Source: Thiofaba sp049322715
GTDB taxonomy: Bacteria > Pseudomonadota > Gammaproteobacteria > Halothiobacillales > Halothiobacillaceae
Direction: 5' to 3'
Assembly (NCBI GenBank): GCA_049322715.1
Contig: JBMOQP010000030.1
Location: 1 to 64,000, forward strand
Length of the DNA: 64,000 nt
Numbering within the stretch: position 1 is the stretch's first letter; every line of letters starts with the position of its first letter. The notes beneath the pieces were generated by a model. The model was not told the DNA's origin. It saw only the letters and a list, made by a program, of their open reading frames with translations, and searched no databases. Of this stretch, positions 16,427 to 23,918 are shown one piece after another. The position numbers and the translations under genes were made by a program.

Positions 16427-17812
16427 TCAGGGCTGGCCGTCCCTGCGGTAGACCAGGCGGCCGGCCACCCAGCTGTGGGTGACCTGGCCGTTGAAGTCCC
16501 AGCCGTGGAACGGGGTGTTGCGGCCGCGGCTGAGCATGGTGTCGGCATCCAGGGTCCAGGCGGCCTCGGGGTCGAACAGGCACAGGTCGGCGCGCAGGCC
16601 GGGGGCGATGCCGCCCGCCTTGAGGCCGAGCAGTTGCGCGGGGCCCGAGGTGACGCGCTGCAGGGCGTCGTGCAGGGGCAGCACCCCGTCCTCGACCAGG
16701 CGCAGGGTCAGCGGCAGCAGGGTCTCAAGGGTGGAGATGCCGGGCTCGGCCTCCGGGAAAGGGGCTGCCTTGGCATCGCCCTCGTGCGGTTGGTGGTCGG
16801 AATGGATGACCGAGATCACCCCGCTCGCCACGCCCTCGCGCAGCGCGTCGCGGTCGCGCAGGGTGCGCAGCGGCGGGATGACGTGGGTGTTGGGATCGAA
16901 GGCGTCGGTGTCCATCTCGGACAGGAACAGCTGGTGCGCGCTCACCCCGCCGCTCACCGGCAGGCCGTCGTCGATGGCGCGTTCCAGCAGGCGCACGGCG
17001 GAAGCGGAGGAGAGGTTGGCGAAGTGCACGCGCGCGCCAGTCTCCTCCACCAGGGTCAGCACCTGGGCCATGGCGGCGGTCTCCGCCGCGACCGGGATCC
17101 CGGGCAGGCCGAGGCGGCTCGCCACCGCGCCCTCGTGCGCGCAGCCCTTGTGCGCGAGCGACGGGTCCTGCGGCTGGACGATGACCAGGATGCCGAAGGT
17201 GGCCGCGTACTCCAGCGCGCGGCGCATGATGGCCAGGTTTTCCACCGGCTGGAGGAGGTTGGTCACAGCCACGCAGCCGGCCTCCTTGAGGTCGACCATC
17301 TCGGCCAGGCGCTTGCCGGCAAGGTTCTGGGTGAGTGCCCCGATGGACATGATGCGCGCGCCGCCGGCGAGCTGGGCGCGGCGCTTGATCAGGCGCACCA
17401 CGGCCGGGGTGTCGATGACGGGATCGGTGTCCGGCGGCACGCACACGGTGGTGATGCCGGAGGCGGTGGCGGCGCGCGCCTCGCTCTCCACCGTGGCCTT
17501 GTGTTCCTGGCCGGGCTCGCGCAGGCGCGCCCAGCTGTCGATTGCGCCGGGAATCAGCCAGCGGCCGGCGGCGTCCAGCACGTTGTCGGTGGCGAAGCCG
17601 GCCGGCGCCAGGCCCACGCCGACAATGCCGGCCTTGTCGATGAACACGTCGGTGACCGAGTCCAGACCGCTGGCCGGGTCGATCACGCGCGCGCCGCGGA
17701 TGATCCAGCTCTGGCAGTCGTAGCCGGGGCGGCAACCCTCGGGCGGACGCAGGTGGTCCATGTCCTGGCCCTGGGCGAAGTAGGCATTGTTGGTGGTTTT
17801 CGTCATGCTCAT
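16427..17812 (-). CDS. pyrC': Dihydroorotase-like, probably inactive PyrC' subunit of the aspartate transcarbamoylase complex
   Basis: 461 residues from ATG 17812, which makes an ATGA overlap with the pyrB stop. Amidohydrolase fold of the dihydroorotase family, but the first metal motif is IDSWARLREPG (about 91-101), where active enzymes have DxHxHxR: both histidines are missing. Later elements persist in altered form (VHFANLSS, SAHQLFLSE, HSDHQPH). This matches the non-catalytic pyrC' of Pseudomonas, which is needed for assembly of a PyrB-PyrC' dodecamer. A true dihydroorotase should be encoded elsewhere. Confidence 0.9.
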   Translation of the reverse strand: MSMTKTTNNAYFAQGQDMDHLRPPEGCRPGYDCQSWIIRGARVIDPASGLDSVTDVFIDKAGIVGVGLAPAGFATDNVLDAAGRWLIPGAIDSWARLREPGQEHKATVESEARAATASGITTVCVPPDTDPVIDTPAVVRLIKRRAQLAGGARIMSIGALTQNLAGKRLAEMVDLKEAGCVAVTNLLQPVENLAIMRRALEYAATFGILVIVQPQDPSLAHKGCAHEGAVASRLGLPGIPVAAETAAMAQVLTLVEETGARVHFANLSSASAVRLLERAIDDGLPVSGGVSAHQLFLSEMDTDAFDPNTHVIPPLRTLRDRDALREGVASGVISVIHSDHQPHEGDAKAAPFPEAEPGISTLETLLPLTLRLVEDGVLPLHDALQRVTSGPAQLLGLKAGGIAPGLRADLCLFDPEAAWTLDADTMLSRGRNTPFHGWDFNGQVTHSWVAGRLVYRRDGQP

Positions 17813-18813
17813 TCCTCCCGCGCTCCCATGCACAGGCTCATCACCGCCATGCGCACGGCGATGCCGTTGGAGACCTGCTGCAGGATGACCGACTGCGGCC
17901 CGTCGGCGACCTCGGAGTCGATCTCCACCCCGCGGTTGGCCGGACCCGGGTGCATGACGATGGCGTCAGGCTTGGCCCAGGCGAGCTTTTCCGGGGTGAG
18001 GCCGTAGAGGCGGAAGAATTCGTCCTCGGATGGCAGCAGGGCGCCCTCCATGCGCTCGCGCTGCAGGCGCAGCATGATGATCACGTCGACGTCGCGCAGG
18101 CCTTCGCGCATGTCGTGGAACACGCGCACGCCGAGCTTCTCCACCTGCGCGGGCAGCAGGGTGCGCGGGGCGATCACGCGCACCTCGCCGGTGTTGAGGG
18201 TGTTGAGCGCGTGGATCTGCGAGCGCGCCACGCGCGAGTGCAGGATGTCGCCGACGATCGCCACGCGCAGCGGAGTGAAGTCGCCCTTCAGCTTGCGGAT
18301 GGTGAACACGTCCAGCAGGGCCTGGGTCGGGTGGGCGTGGCGGCCGTCGCCGGCGTTCAGCACCGACACGTGCGGGGCGACATGGCGGGCGATGAAGTGC
18401 GCCGCGCCGGACTTGTCATGCCGCACCACGAACATGTCGGCCTGCATGGCCTCGATGTTGCGCAGGGTATCGAGCAGGGACTCGCCCTTGGTCGCGGCGG
18501 AGGTGCTGATGTTCAGGTTCAGCACGTCGGCGGAGAGGCGCTTGGCCGCGAGCTCGAAGGTGGTGCGGGTGCGGGTGGAGGATTCGAAGAACAGGTTGAC
18601 CACCGTGCGGCCTCGCAGTAGCGGCACCTTCTTCACCTCACGCCCGGTGACCGAGAGGAATGACTCGGCGGTGTCGAGGATGCGGGTGATCCAATCCGGG
18701 CCGAGGCCCTCGATGGTCAGGAGGTGCTTGAGCCGTCCCTCGCCATCGAACTGGATGGCCCAGGGGTCGGGGGCGAGCTTCGGGATCTTGGGGCGTACGA
18801 AGACGACGGCCAC
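17809..18813 (-). CDS. pyrB: Aspartate carbamoyltransferase catalytic subunit
   Basis: 334 residues. The carbamoyl phosphate site FFESSTRTRTTFE is followed by KGESLLDTLRN and HPTQALLD, and the aspartate-side motif MHPGPANRGVEI is complete. It catalyses the first committed step of pyrimidine synthesis in the cytoplasm. The N-terminus is about 30 residues longer than E. coli PyrB, as in Pseudomonas-type enzymes that work with PyrC' rather than PyrI. It follows pyrR by 6 bp and overlaps pyrC' by 4 bp. Confidence 0.97.
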   Translation of the reverse strand: MAVVFVRPKIPKLAPDPWAIQFDGEGRLKHLLTIEGLGPDWITRILDTAESFLSVTGREVKKVPLLRGRTVVNLFFESSTRTRTTFELAAKRLSADVLNLNISTSAATKGESLLDTLRNIEAMQADMFVVRHDKSGAAHFIARHVAPHVSVLNAGDGRHAHPTQALLDVFTIRKLKGDFTPLRVAIVGDILHSRVARSQIHALNTLNTGEVRVIAPRTLLPAQVEKLGVRVFHDMREGLRDVDVIIMLRLQRERMEGALLPSEDEFFRLYGLTPEKLAWAKPDAIVMHPGPANRGVEIDSEVADGPQSVILQQVSNGIAVRMAVMSLCMGAREE

Positions 18814-18819
18814 GACTTG

Positions 18820-19332
18820 TTACTCCTCGCTGGCTTTCTGTTCGATGGTGAGGCGCAGGGGCTCAGGGCCGTGCAGGACGAGCTGCTCGTGCGCCTCCAG
18901 CGCGAAGCGTTCGCCGACCACGTCGGCCTGGATCGGCAGCTCGCGCCCGGGGCGATCGCACAGTACGGCCAGCAGGACGCGCGCCGGGCGGCCGAAGTCG
19001 AACAACTCGTTCATCGCCGCACGGATGGTGCGGCCGGTCTGGAGCACATCGTCGACCAGGATCACGTCGCGCCCCTCCACGTCGAACGGCAGGTTGGAGG
19101 GGGACACCTGAGGGTGAAGGCCGATGTGGGTGAAGTCGTCGCGGTAGAAGGCGATGTTGAGCTTGCCGAGCGGTTCGGCCAGGCTGAGCTCGGCGTGCAG
19201 GCGTTCGGCCACCCACACCCCGCCGGTGTGGATGCCCACCATCAGCGGGTCGCGCAGCTGGCCCGCGTCGATGCGTTGGCGCAGGGCGTCCGCCATGTGC
19301 TGGATCAGGGCTTCGACGTCATGATTCTGCAT
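18820..19332 (-). CDS. pyrR: PyrR bifunctional regulator / uracil phosphoribosyltransferase
   Basis: 170 residues from ATG 19332 (MQNHDVEALIQHMADALRQR). A longer open frame reaches back into ruvX but reads the repeat in another frame, so it is rejected. The PRPP loop is VILVDDVLQTGRTIRAAM, and the N-terminal VGIHTGGVWVAERL matches PyrR. In Bacillus PyrR controls pyr attenuation; in Pseudomonas-type operons its role is less clear. I see no clear attenuator between pyrR and pyrB (6 bp). It overlaps the ruvX end by 14 bp. Confidence 0.92.
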   Translation of the reverse strand: MQNHDVEALIQHMADALRQRIDAGQLRDPLMVGIHTGGVWVAERLHAELSLAEPLGKLNIAFYRDDFTHIGLHPQVSPSNLPFDVEGRDVILVDDVLQTGRTIRAAMNELFDFGRPARVLLAVLCDRPGRELPIQADVVGERFALEAHEQLVLHGPEPLRLTIEQKASEE

Positions 19333-19933
19333 GATCGCTACCTTTTGCGGAGATGTGTTCGCTGAACCAGGTTTCCAGGATGACCGCGGCGGCGCCGGCG
19401 TCGACCGCGGTGGCACGCTTGTCGAAGCCGAGGCGCTGGCCTCCTCCATCCATGGAGGAGGGCCGGCGGCCTCGCCTGTCGGCGATCCCCGATTCGCTCC
19501 GGGCGAATCGGTCGCTCGCCTCGAAGCTGGATAGGCGCTCATCGACGGTCTCGACCCGCAGGCCGAAGCGGCCGTGCAACTGGCGCGCGAAACGCTCGGC
19601 CTGCGGGGTGACAGGGTAGTCGCTGCCGTCGTCGCGGCGCGGCACGCCGACCACCACGCCCTCTGGGCGCCATTCGCGCAGCACGCGCTCGATGGCCGGC
19701 CAGTCCGGCTGGCCGCGGTTCTTGGTCGGTAGTACGACCAGCGGCCGGGCAGTGCCGGTCACCGCCTGGCCGACCGCAACGCCGATGCGTCGCTCGCCGA
19801 AGTCGAAGCCCAGCCAGAGAGCCGCGGCTGGACACATCCCTGTGTCTCGCCCTTCAGGGAACGCTGAACGCGAAGCTGGCGCAAGCCCGCGTTCCATCGT
19901 CGTTCCCGACGACGATTTTGTCGGGGCCGTCAC
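19319..19933 (-). CDS. ruvX: RuvX/YqgF-type Holliday-junction resolvase-like protein carrying two repeat-derived insertions
   Basis: 204 residues from GTG 19933, which overlaps the yqgE stop (GTGA). The RNase H-like fold is clear: LGFDFGERRIGVAVGQ, LPTKNRGQPDW, GVVVGVP, VDERLSSFEA and AVDAGAAAVILETWF. Two stretches are foreign to the family. Residues about 6-35 precede the first strand and come from the repeat at 19831-19916. About 25 residues (RFARSESGIADRRGRRPSS onward) lie between FEAS and GFDKRATAVDAG and come from the repeat at 19441-19511. The second lies in the loop before the final helix. Function (YqgF, pre-16S rRNA processing) is from family knowledge. Confidence 0.88.
   Translation of the reverse strand: MTAPTKSSSGTTMERGLAPASRSAFPEGRDTGMCPAAALWLGFDFGERRIGVAVGQAVTGTARPLVVLPTKNRGQPDWPAIERVLREWRPEGVVVGVPRRDDGSDYPVTPQAERFARQLHGRFGLRVETVDERLSSFEASDRFARSESGIADRRGRRPSSMDGGGQRLGFDKRATAVDAGAAAVILETWFSEHISAKGSDHAES
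19441..19511 (-). repeat. Complete A-B-C-D hairpin repeat inside ruvX (in frame)
   Basis: Four hairpins in a row. A: 19441-19460, CTCCTCC-ATCCAT-GGAGGAG. B: 19461-19471, GGCC-GGC-GGCC. C: 19472-19485, TCGCC-TGTC-GGCGA. D: 19489-19511, CCGATTCGC-TCCGG-GCGAATCGG. All four stems are perfect, yet every stem differs from the reference copy at 29589. It is the same stem type as the apbE copy at 21984-22051, and both are read in the same frame. Confidence 0.92.
19831..19916 (-). repeat. Hairpin repeat with module E over the ruvX start region
   Basis: A-like: 19831-19846, GACACA-TCCC-TGTGTC. B-like: 19850-19859, CCCTTCAGGG. Module E: 19858-19895, outer stem GGAACGC/GCGTTCC around the core TGAACGCGAAGCTGGCG. 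D: 19896-19916, ATCGTCGT-TCCCG-ACGACGAT. It lies immediately after the GTG start of ruvX and is translated into its N-terminal extension. Confidence 0.85.
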
Positions 19934-20499
19934 GCGTGACCGGCCTGCGAGGTCAGCAGGTTGAGATCCACGCCGAGCTGGCTGGCGGCGGCCTGCCAAC
20001 GCTGTTCCGCAGGGACGTCGAACAGGATGTGGGTGGAGGCCGGCGTGCTCAGCCAGGCGTTGTCGCGCATTTCCTGCTCGAGCTGGCCCGCGCCCCAGCC
20101 GGCGAAGCCGAGCGCGACCAAGCGCTTGGCGGGTCCTGCGCCGTGGCCGATGGCCTGCAGGATGTCGCGCGAGGTGGTCAGGCCGATGTCGTCCGGCAGG
20201 TTGAGAGTGCTGTCCCACGGCCCTTGCGGGCTGTGCAGGACGAAGCCGCGCTCGAGCGAGACCGGGCCGCCGAAGTGCACCGGCTGGTCCTTGATCTCGT
20301 CCGTCTCGGGCATGATGCCGAGGTGGTCGAGGATGTCGCCGAGGGTGATCTCGATCGGCCGGTTGATGACAATGCCCATCGCTCCATCGTCGTTGTGCTC
20401 GCAGATGTAGGTGACCGTCTGGGCAAAGTTCGGGTCACCCATCTGCGGCATGGCGATGAGGAAATGGTGCTTGAGTGAGGTCGTCTCGTCCATGCGCAT
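19930..20499 (-). CDS. YqgE/AlgH family protein
   Basis: 189 residues from ATG 20499 (MRMDETTSLKHHFLIAMPQM); ATG 20493 is equally possible. Family features are clear: HHFLIAMPQMGDPNFAQTV, GIVINRP, FGGPV and FAGWGAGQLEQEM. YqgE/AlgH proteins sit beside ruvX in many proteobacteria; AlgH was named for an effect on alginate in Pseudomonas, but its biochemical role is unknown. First gene of the yqgE-ruvX-pyrR-pyrB-pyrC' run. Further upstream in-frame codons run into the repeat region and are not used here. Confidence 0.92.
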   Translation of the reverse strand: MRMDETTSLKHHFLIAMPQMGDPNFAQTVTYICEHNDDGAMGIVINRPIEITLGDILDHLGIMPETDEIKDQPVHFGGPVSLERGFVLHSPQGPWDSTLNLPDDIGLTTSRDILQAIGHGAGPAKRLVALGFAGWGAGQLEQEMRDNAWLSTPASTHILFDVPAEQRWQAAASQLGVDLNLLTSQAGHA

Positions 20500-20552
20500 A
20501 GTATCGGGCGATGGGTGGGCCAGGGGCAAGCTTGTCCTGAGCAACGCTGCCG

Positions 20553-20686
20553 GGCTCTCGAGAGCCGCTCTCGACAGCCGCACCCCGAAGGGGCTAGGCC
20601 ATGGATGGCCGATGGGCTGGAGAGGAGGGACTTACCCCGATGGGCCATCGGGAGCCCGACGGATCGGTGAATCCAGGGATGGATTC
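20553..20686. repeat. Intergenic composite hairpin repeat between tonB and yqgE
   Basis: The 210-bp gap holds at least five hairpins. C-type: 20553-20566, GGCTCTCGAGAGCC. B: 20583-20593, CCCC-GAA-GGGG. A: 20597-20610, GGCC-ATGGAT-GGCC. A further stem at 20637-20651, CCGATGG-G-CCATCGG. A: 20669-20686, GAATCCA-GGGA-TGGATTC. It could act in the 3' region of tonB and in the leader of yqgE. Confidence 0.8.
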
Positions 20687-20709
20687 AGCAGCAAAGTCGA
20701 AGGAGGGGT

Positions 20710-21651
20710 TCAGCGCGTGTCCAGCCCGCGCCCCGCGTCGAACACCCAGGTGCGGATGATGGTCAGCTGGTCGTACTTCATGCGCAGGTCGGAGGGAAAG
20801 GGGGCGAAGGGCGAGGCGAGACGGACGATGTCCTGCGCGGCCTGGTCGAGCACGGGCTCGCCCGAGGACTGGCGTACGCGCATGGTCTGCACCCGGCCTT
20901 GGTCGTCCAGGCCCACTTCGAGGATCAGCCGCCCGCTCAGCTTCTTCCGGCGGGCCTCGTCCGGGAAGTTGAGGTTGCCGACGCGCTCGACCTTCTCCAC
21001 CCAGGCGCGCAGGTAGGCGGCTTCCGGGCCGTAGGTCGTGTTGGCGGTGAGCACCGTGCTGCGCGCGGCGATGTCGTCGCGCAGGCTCTGCTCGAGGATG
21101 TCGGTGCGCAGGCGGTTCATCTGCAGGCTGCGCTCGGCGAGGGTCTGTGCGGGGGCGGCCTGCGGCTGGGGGGGCGGAGGTCGCACGGTCTCCGCCTTAC
21201 CACCGCTGCCGGGCTCTCGGGAGCCCGATGGATCGGTGGATCCAGGGATGGATTCAGCCGGGGCGGGGCCGTCGACCTTGCCCTGGGCAGGCTTCGGCCT
21301 GACTGGCGTGGCCCTGGGCGCTGGGGGCGGCACGGGAGCGGTCTCTTTCACCACGCTCGGGACTGGCTCGGGCGGGGGCGAGGTCTCGGGGGCGCGGGTC
21401 TCTTCGGCCCGCTGGTTGGCCTCGGCCACCATGTCGGGCCGCTCCGGCGGGCGTTCGTCGGGGTGCGGGGTCAGGTCGATCTGCAGTACCGGAAGGTGCG
21501 CTGGCAGGGGTTCCTGCAGCGGCACGTGCGCGTGCAGGAAAAGGACGATCACGAACAGGTGGAGCAGCACGGCCACCGCCATGGCCAGGCCGAGGGACAG
21601 GCGGCGGGGGGGGGGGGGGGACCAGGCGGGGGTGAAGCTCATGAATGCCAT
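20710..21651 (-). CDS. TonB-like energy transducer with repeat insertion and a poly-C tract
   Basis: 313 residues. N-terminal membrane helix about 20-41 (LGLAMAVAVLLHLFVIVLFL), a Pro-rich periplasmic spacer, and a C-terminal TonB domain (VGNLNFPDEARRKKLSGRLI; VGLDDQGRVQTMRVRQSSGE). Spacer residues about 131-150 (AESIPGSTDPSGSREPGSGG) are encoded by a hairpin-repeat copy. Codons about 11-15 (a run of four Pro) lie in a run of 15 C in the gene strand, a slippage-prone tract. Start: ATG 21651, or ATG 21642 three codons later. Probably delivers proton-motive energy to an outer-membrane receptor encoded elsewhere. Confidence 0.88.
   Translation of the reverse strand: MAFMSFTPAWSPPPPRRLSLGLAMAVAVLLHLFVIVLFLHAHVPLQEPLPAHLPVLQIDLTPHPDERPPERPDMVAEANQRAEETRAPETSPPPEPVPSVVKETAPVPPPAPRATPVRPKPAQGKVDGPAPAESIPGSTDPSGSREPGSGGKAETVRPPPPQPQAAPAQTLAERSLQMNRLRTDILEQSLRDDIAARSTVLTANTTYGPEAAYLRAWVEKVERVGNLNFPDEARRKKLSGRLILEVGLDDQGRVQTMRVRQSSGEPVLDQAAQDIVRLASPFAPFPSDLRMKYDQLTIIRTWVFDAGRGLDTR
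21208..21255 (-). repeat. Partial hairpin repeat inside tonB (in frame)
   Basis: C-type hairpin 21211-21226 (GGGCTC-TCGG-GAGCCC), followed at 21238-21255 by an A module with core CCAGGGATGG and one stem mismatch. It encodes AESIPGSTDPSGSREPG in the Pro-rich spacer, similar to the AESIHGFRPSG peptides of the chpA copies. Confidence 0.8.
21606..21620. repeat. Homopolymer of 15 G (C on the tonB strand)
   Basis: An uninterrupted run of 15 identical bases lies about 31-45 nt after the tonB-like start codon. Change by one or two bases would shift the frame. The reported length gives an intact gene. Confidence 0.9.
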
Positions 21652-21738
21652 TAAACCCGAATTGCTCCCCGCCCATCCACTGCAGGTCGCCGGCCTGATC
21701 GTGCCAGGGCGTCCGTTCGGCTGGTCGCCTGATTTGCC

Positions 21739-22965
21739 TCAGGCCCGATGCTGCAGGATGTGCAGCGGACGGTCGTTGCGCGCGAGCCGGAGCGCGTCGG
21801 CCATGGTGGGCGTGGCGTGCAGGTCGCCGTGCTCGTCCACCAGCAGGACGCGATCCAGTCCCATGCGCTGGACCAGAGCGGGGGCATCGGCCAGTCCGGT
21901 GGCGAGCAGTCCGGTGGTCGCGGCGTTGGCGAGCAGGGCATCCGGAGCGATCACGGTCGCCCCGACCACGCCGCGCGGTGGTCGGCCTTCCATGGCCGCC
22001 CCCCTTCGGGCTCGCCCCGCGGCGATCCCCGATTCGCTCCCTGCGAATCGGAAGGGCCAGCCGCTGCGCGGGTCGATGATGTGGTTGTAGCTGACGCCCT
22101 TGTGGGTGAAGCGCTTGCGATAGCTGCCGGAGGTGAAGACGGCCAGGTCGCCGCTGATGTCCAGCCAGCCCAGCGGCCCTTCGGTGAACGGGTCTTGGAT
22201 GGCGACCCGCCAGGGGCGGCGGTCGGGCTGTCCCATCACCAGCAGGTCGCCGCTGGCGTCGATCAGAGCGTCGGTCACGCCGAGCTCGGCGAGGCGATGG
22301 GCGGCAAGTTCGGCGGCCCAGCCCTCGGCCATGGCGTTGAAATCGAGCAGGACATGCGTGTTGCGGCAGCGTATCCGGTCGCCGTCGATCTCAAGATCGC
22401 TCATGCGCGGCGGCGGGGTCATCAGGCGGTCGATCTCGGCCTGGGGCGGGGGCTCGCGTTCCTGGTTGGGCTGGCCGGAGTGAAACCCCCACAGCTTGAC
22501 GAGGGCTCCCACGGCGGGGGAGAAGGCGCCTCCGCTGGCGGCTTCCAGTTCACGTCCGCGCTCGATGATGCCGCGCAGGCGGGCGTCGAGCGGCGTCCAG
22601 TCGCCCGAGGCCAGGGCGGCATTCAGCCGGGTCAGGGGGGAGTCCTGCCATGGGTGCAGCACGGCGTATTCGCGTTTGAAGATCGCTTCGGCCTCGCTCA
22701 ACGCTGCCGTGATGGCGACGGGCGCAGTGTCGGGCAGGCTGAGTTGGGTGAGCATGCCGTAAAGCAGGAAACCCTCGGTCTGGATGCGCGGCTGGCGCGC
22801 GCAGCCGGTCAGCGTGGCCAGCGTGGCCAGCGCGAGCAGGCCGAGGGCCCTGCGGCGGCTGAATCCATCCATGGATTCAGCCCTTCGGGTGTCGCTGTGC
22901 GACCCAGTGCTTCTCCCGGCAGCGTTGTTGCTGATCTGGTCGCGAGCCATGCGTGCGCGTCTCAT
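21739..22965 (-). CDS. apbE: ApbE-type FAD:protein FMN transferase, lipoprotein, with two repeat-derived insertions
   Basis: 408 residues from ATG 22965, which makes an ATGA overlap with the gshB stop. A lipoprotein signal follows (RRRALGLLALATLATLTGC). ApbE features: ASGGAFSPAVGALVKLWGF, LDFNAMAEGWAAE, DASGDLLVMG and TSGSYRKRF. Two stretches are repeat-encoded. One is at about residues 12-36 before the signal peptide (SNNAAGRSTGSHSDTRRAES). The other is about 28 residues after IIDPRSGWP (RFAGSESGIAAGRARRGAAM), before ATVIAPDALLANA. An alternative start is ATG 22872, which lies inside the palindrome of the first repeat and gives a more normal signal peptide. The enzyme attaches FMN covalently to exported proteins; the target is unknown. 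Confidence 0.88.
   Translation of the reverse strand: MRRARMARDQISNNAAGRSTGSHSDTRRAESMDGFSRRRALGLLALATLATLTGCARQPRIQTEGFLLYGMLTQLSLPDTAPVAITAALSEAEAIFKREYAVLHPWQDSPLTRLNAALASGDWTPLDARLRGIIERGRELEAASGGAFSPAVGALVKLWGFHSGQPNQEREPPPQAEIDRLMTPPPRMSDLEIDGDRIRCRNTHVLLDFNAMAEGWAAELAAHRLAELGVTDALIDASGDLLVMGQPDRRPWRVAIQDPFTEGPLGWLDISGDLAVFTSGSYRKRFTHKGVSYNHIIDPRSGWPFRFAGSESGIAAGRARRGAAMEGRPPRGVVGATVIAPDALLANAATTGLLATGLADAPALVQRMGLDRVLLVDEHGDLHATPTMADALRLARNDRPLHILQHRA
21984..22051 (-). repeat. Complete A-B-C-D hairpin repeat inside apbE (in frame)
   Basis: A (slightly decayed): 21984-21997, GGCC-TTCCAT-GGCC. B: 22002-22010, CCC-TTC-GGG. C: 22012-22025, TCGCC-CCGC-GGCGA. D: 22029-22051, CCGATTCGC-TCCCT-GCGAATCGG. 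C and D stems equal those of the ruvX copy at 19441-19511. The encoded peptide RFAGSESGIA matches RFARSESGIA of RuvX. Confidence 0.92.
22859..22931 (-). repeat. Hairpin repeat at the apbE N-terminus (in frame)
   Basis: A: 22859-22880, CTGAATCC-ATCCAT-GGATTCAG. B: 22881-22889, CCC-TTC-GGG. C: 22891-22903, GTCGC-TGT-GCGAC. D is decayed (remnant GCAGCGTTGTT). It encodes NNAAGRSTGSHSDTRRAESM, aligning with the reverse-frame peptides in QmcA and the ChpC-like protein. Confidence 0.88.
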
Positions 22966-23918
22966 GCGTCCCGGTGGCGAGCCAGGGCATCCAGCAGCTC
23001 GCCGGCGATGTCGAGCCCGTAGCAGGCGTCCAGCTCGCGGATGCAGGTGGGGCTGGTCACGTTGATCTCGGTGACGTATTCGCCGATCACGTCGAGGCCG
23101 ACGAAGTGCAGGCCCATCGCGCGGAGGGTGGGGCCGATCCGGGCGCACAGCCAGCGGTCGCGCGCGGTCAGTTCTACGCCGACGCCGCGCCCCCCCGCGG
23201 CAAGGTTGGCGCGGAACTCACCGCTCGGCGGGATGCGTGCCAGGGCGTAGGGCACCGGCTCGCCGTCGATCAGCAGGATGCGCTTGTCGCCCTGGGTCAC
23301 GGCGGGCAGGAACTTCTGCGCCATGATCCATTGCTGGCCACCTTGGGTCAGCAGCTCGACGGCGGTGCGCAGGTTCATGTCGCCGCGCGCGAGGCGGAAC
23401 ACCCCCTGGCCGCCCATCACGTCGAGCGGCTTGAGGACGATCTCGCCGTGTGTATCGAGGAAGGCGCGGATGTCCTCCTCGCGGCTGCTGACCAGTGTGG
23501 GCGGGATGCAGTCGGGAAAATGGGTGGCGAACAGCTTCTCGTTGACCGCCTGCAGGGCCGCAGGGCGGTTGGCGACCAGCGCGCCGTCGCGCTCCGCGAG
23601 GGCGAGGATCTGTGTGGCGTGCAGGTAGCGCGCATCGAACGGCGGGTCCTGGCGCATCAGCAGGATGTCCAGCTCGCCGAGGGGCATCGCGCGCGGCTCG
23701 CCGAGGGTGAACCAGTCGCTGGTGTTGTCGCGTACCTCGACTGGGCGAGCGTGACCGAAGGCGTGGCCGTCGCGCAAGGACAGGTCGCCCAGTTCGAGAT
23801 ACCAGCACTCCCAGCCGCGCCTCTGCGCGGCCAGCAGCATGGCGAAGCTGGAATCCTTGTGGGGCTTGATGGAGCCGATCGGGTCCATCACCACGCCGAG
23901 TTTGATGGCGGACGTCAT
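22962..23918 (-). CDS. gshB: Glutathione synthetase
   Basis: 318 residues, normal for GshB. It begins KLGVVMDPIGSIKPHKDSSF; the ATP-grasp core has VLKPLDVMGGQGVFRL, KFLPAVTQGDKRILLIDGEP, and ends near EINVTSPTCIREL. It joins gamma-glutamylcysteine to glycine using ATP in the cytoplasm. It overlaps gshA and apbE by 4 bp each, so the gshA-gshB-apbE run is one coupled transcript. No repeat insertion is seen inside this gene. Confidence 0.97.
   Translation of the reverse strand: MTSAIKLGVVMDPIGSIKPHKDSSFAMLLAAQRRGWECWYLELGDLSLRDGHAFGHARPVEVRDNTSDWFTLGEPRAMPLGELDILLMRQDPPFDARYLHATQILALAERDGALVANRPAALQAVNEKLFATHFPDCIPPTLVSSREEDIRAFLDTHGEIVLKPLDVMGGQGVFRLARGDMNLRTAVELLTQGGQQWIMAQKFLPAVTQGDKRILLIDGEPVPYALARIPPSGEFRANLAAGGRGVGVELTARDRWLCARIGPTLRAMGLHFVGLDVIGEYVTEINVTSPTCIRELDACYGLDIAGELLDALARHRDA

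Noticed and set aside
19333..19542. N-terminal extension of pyrR into ruvX
   Set aside because: The extra residues read ruvX and its repeat in a different frame, and ATG 19332 gives the normal PyrR length.
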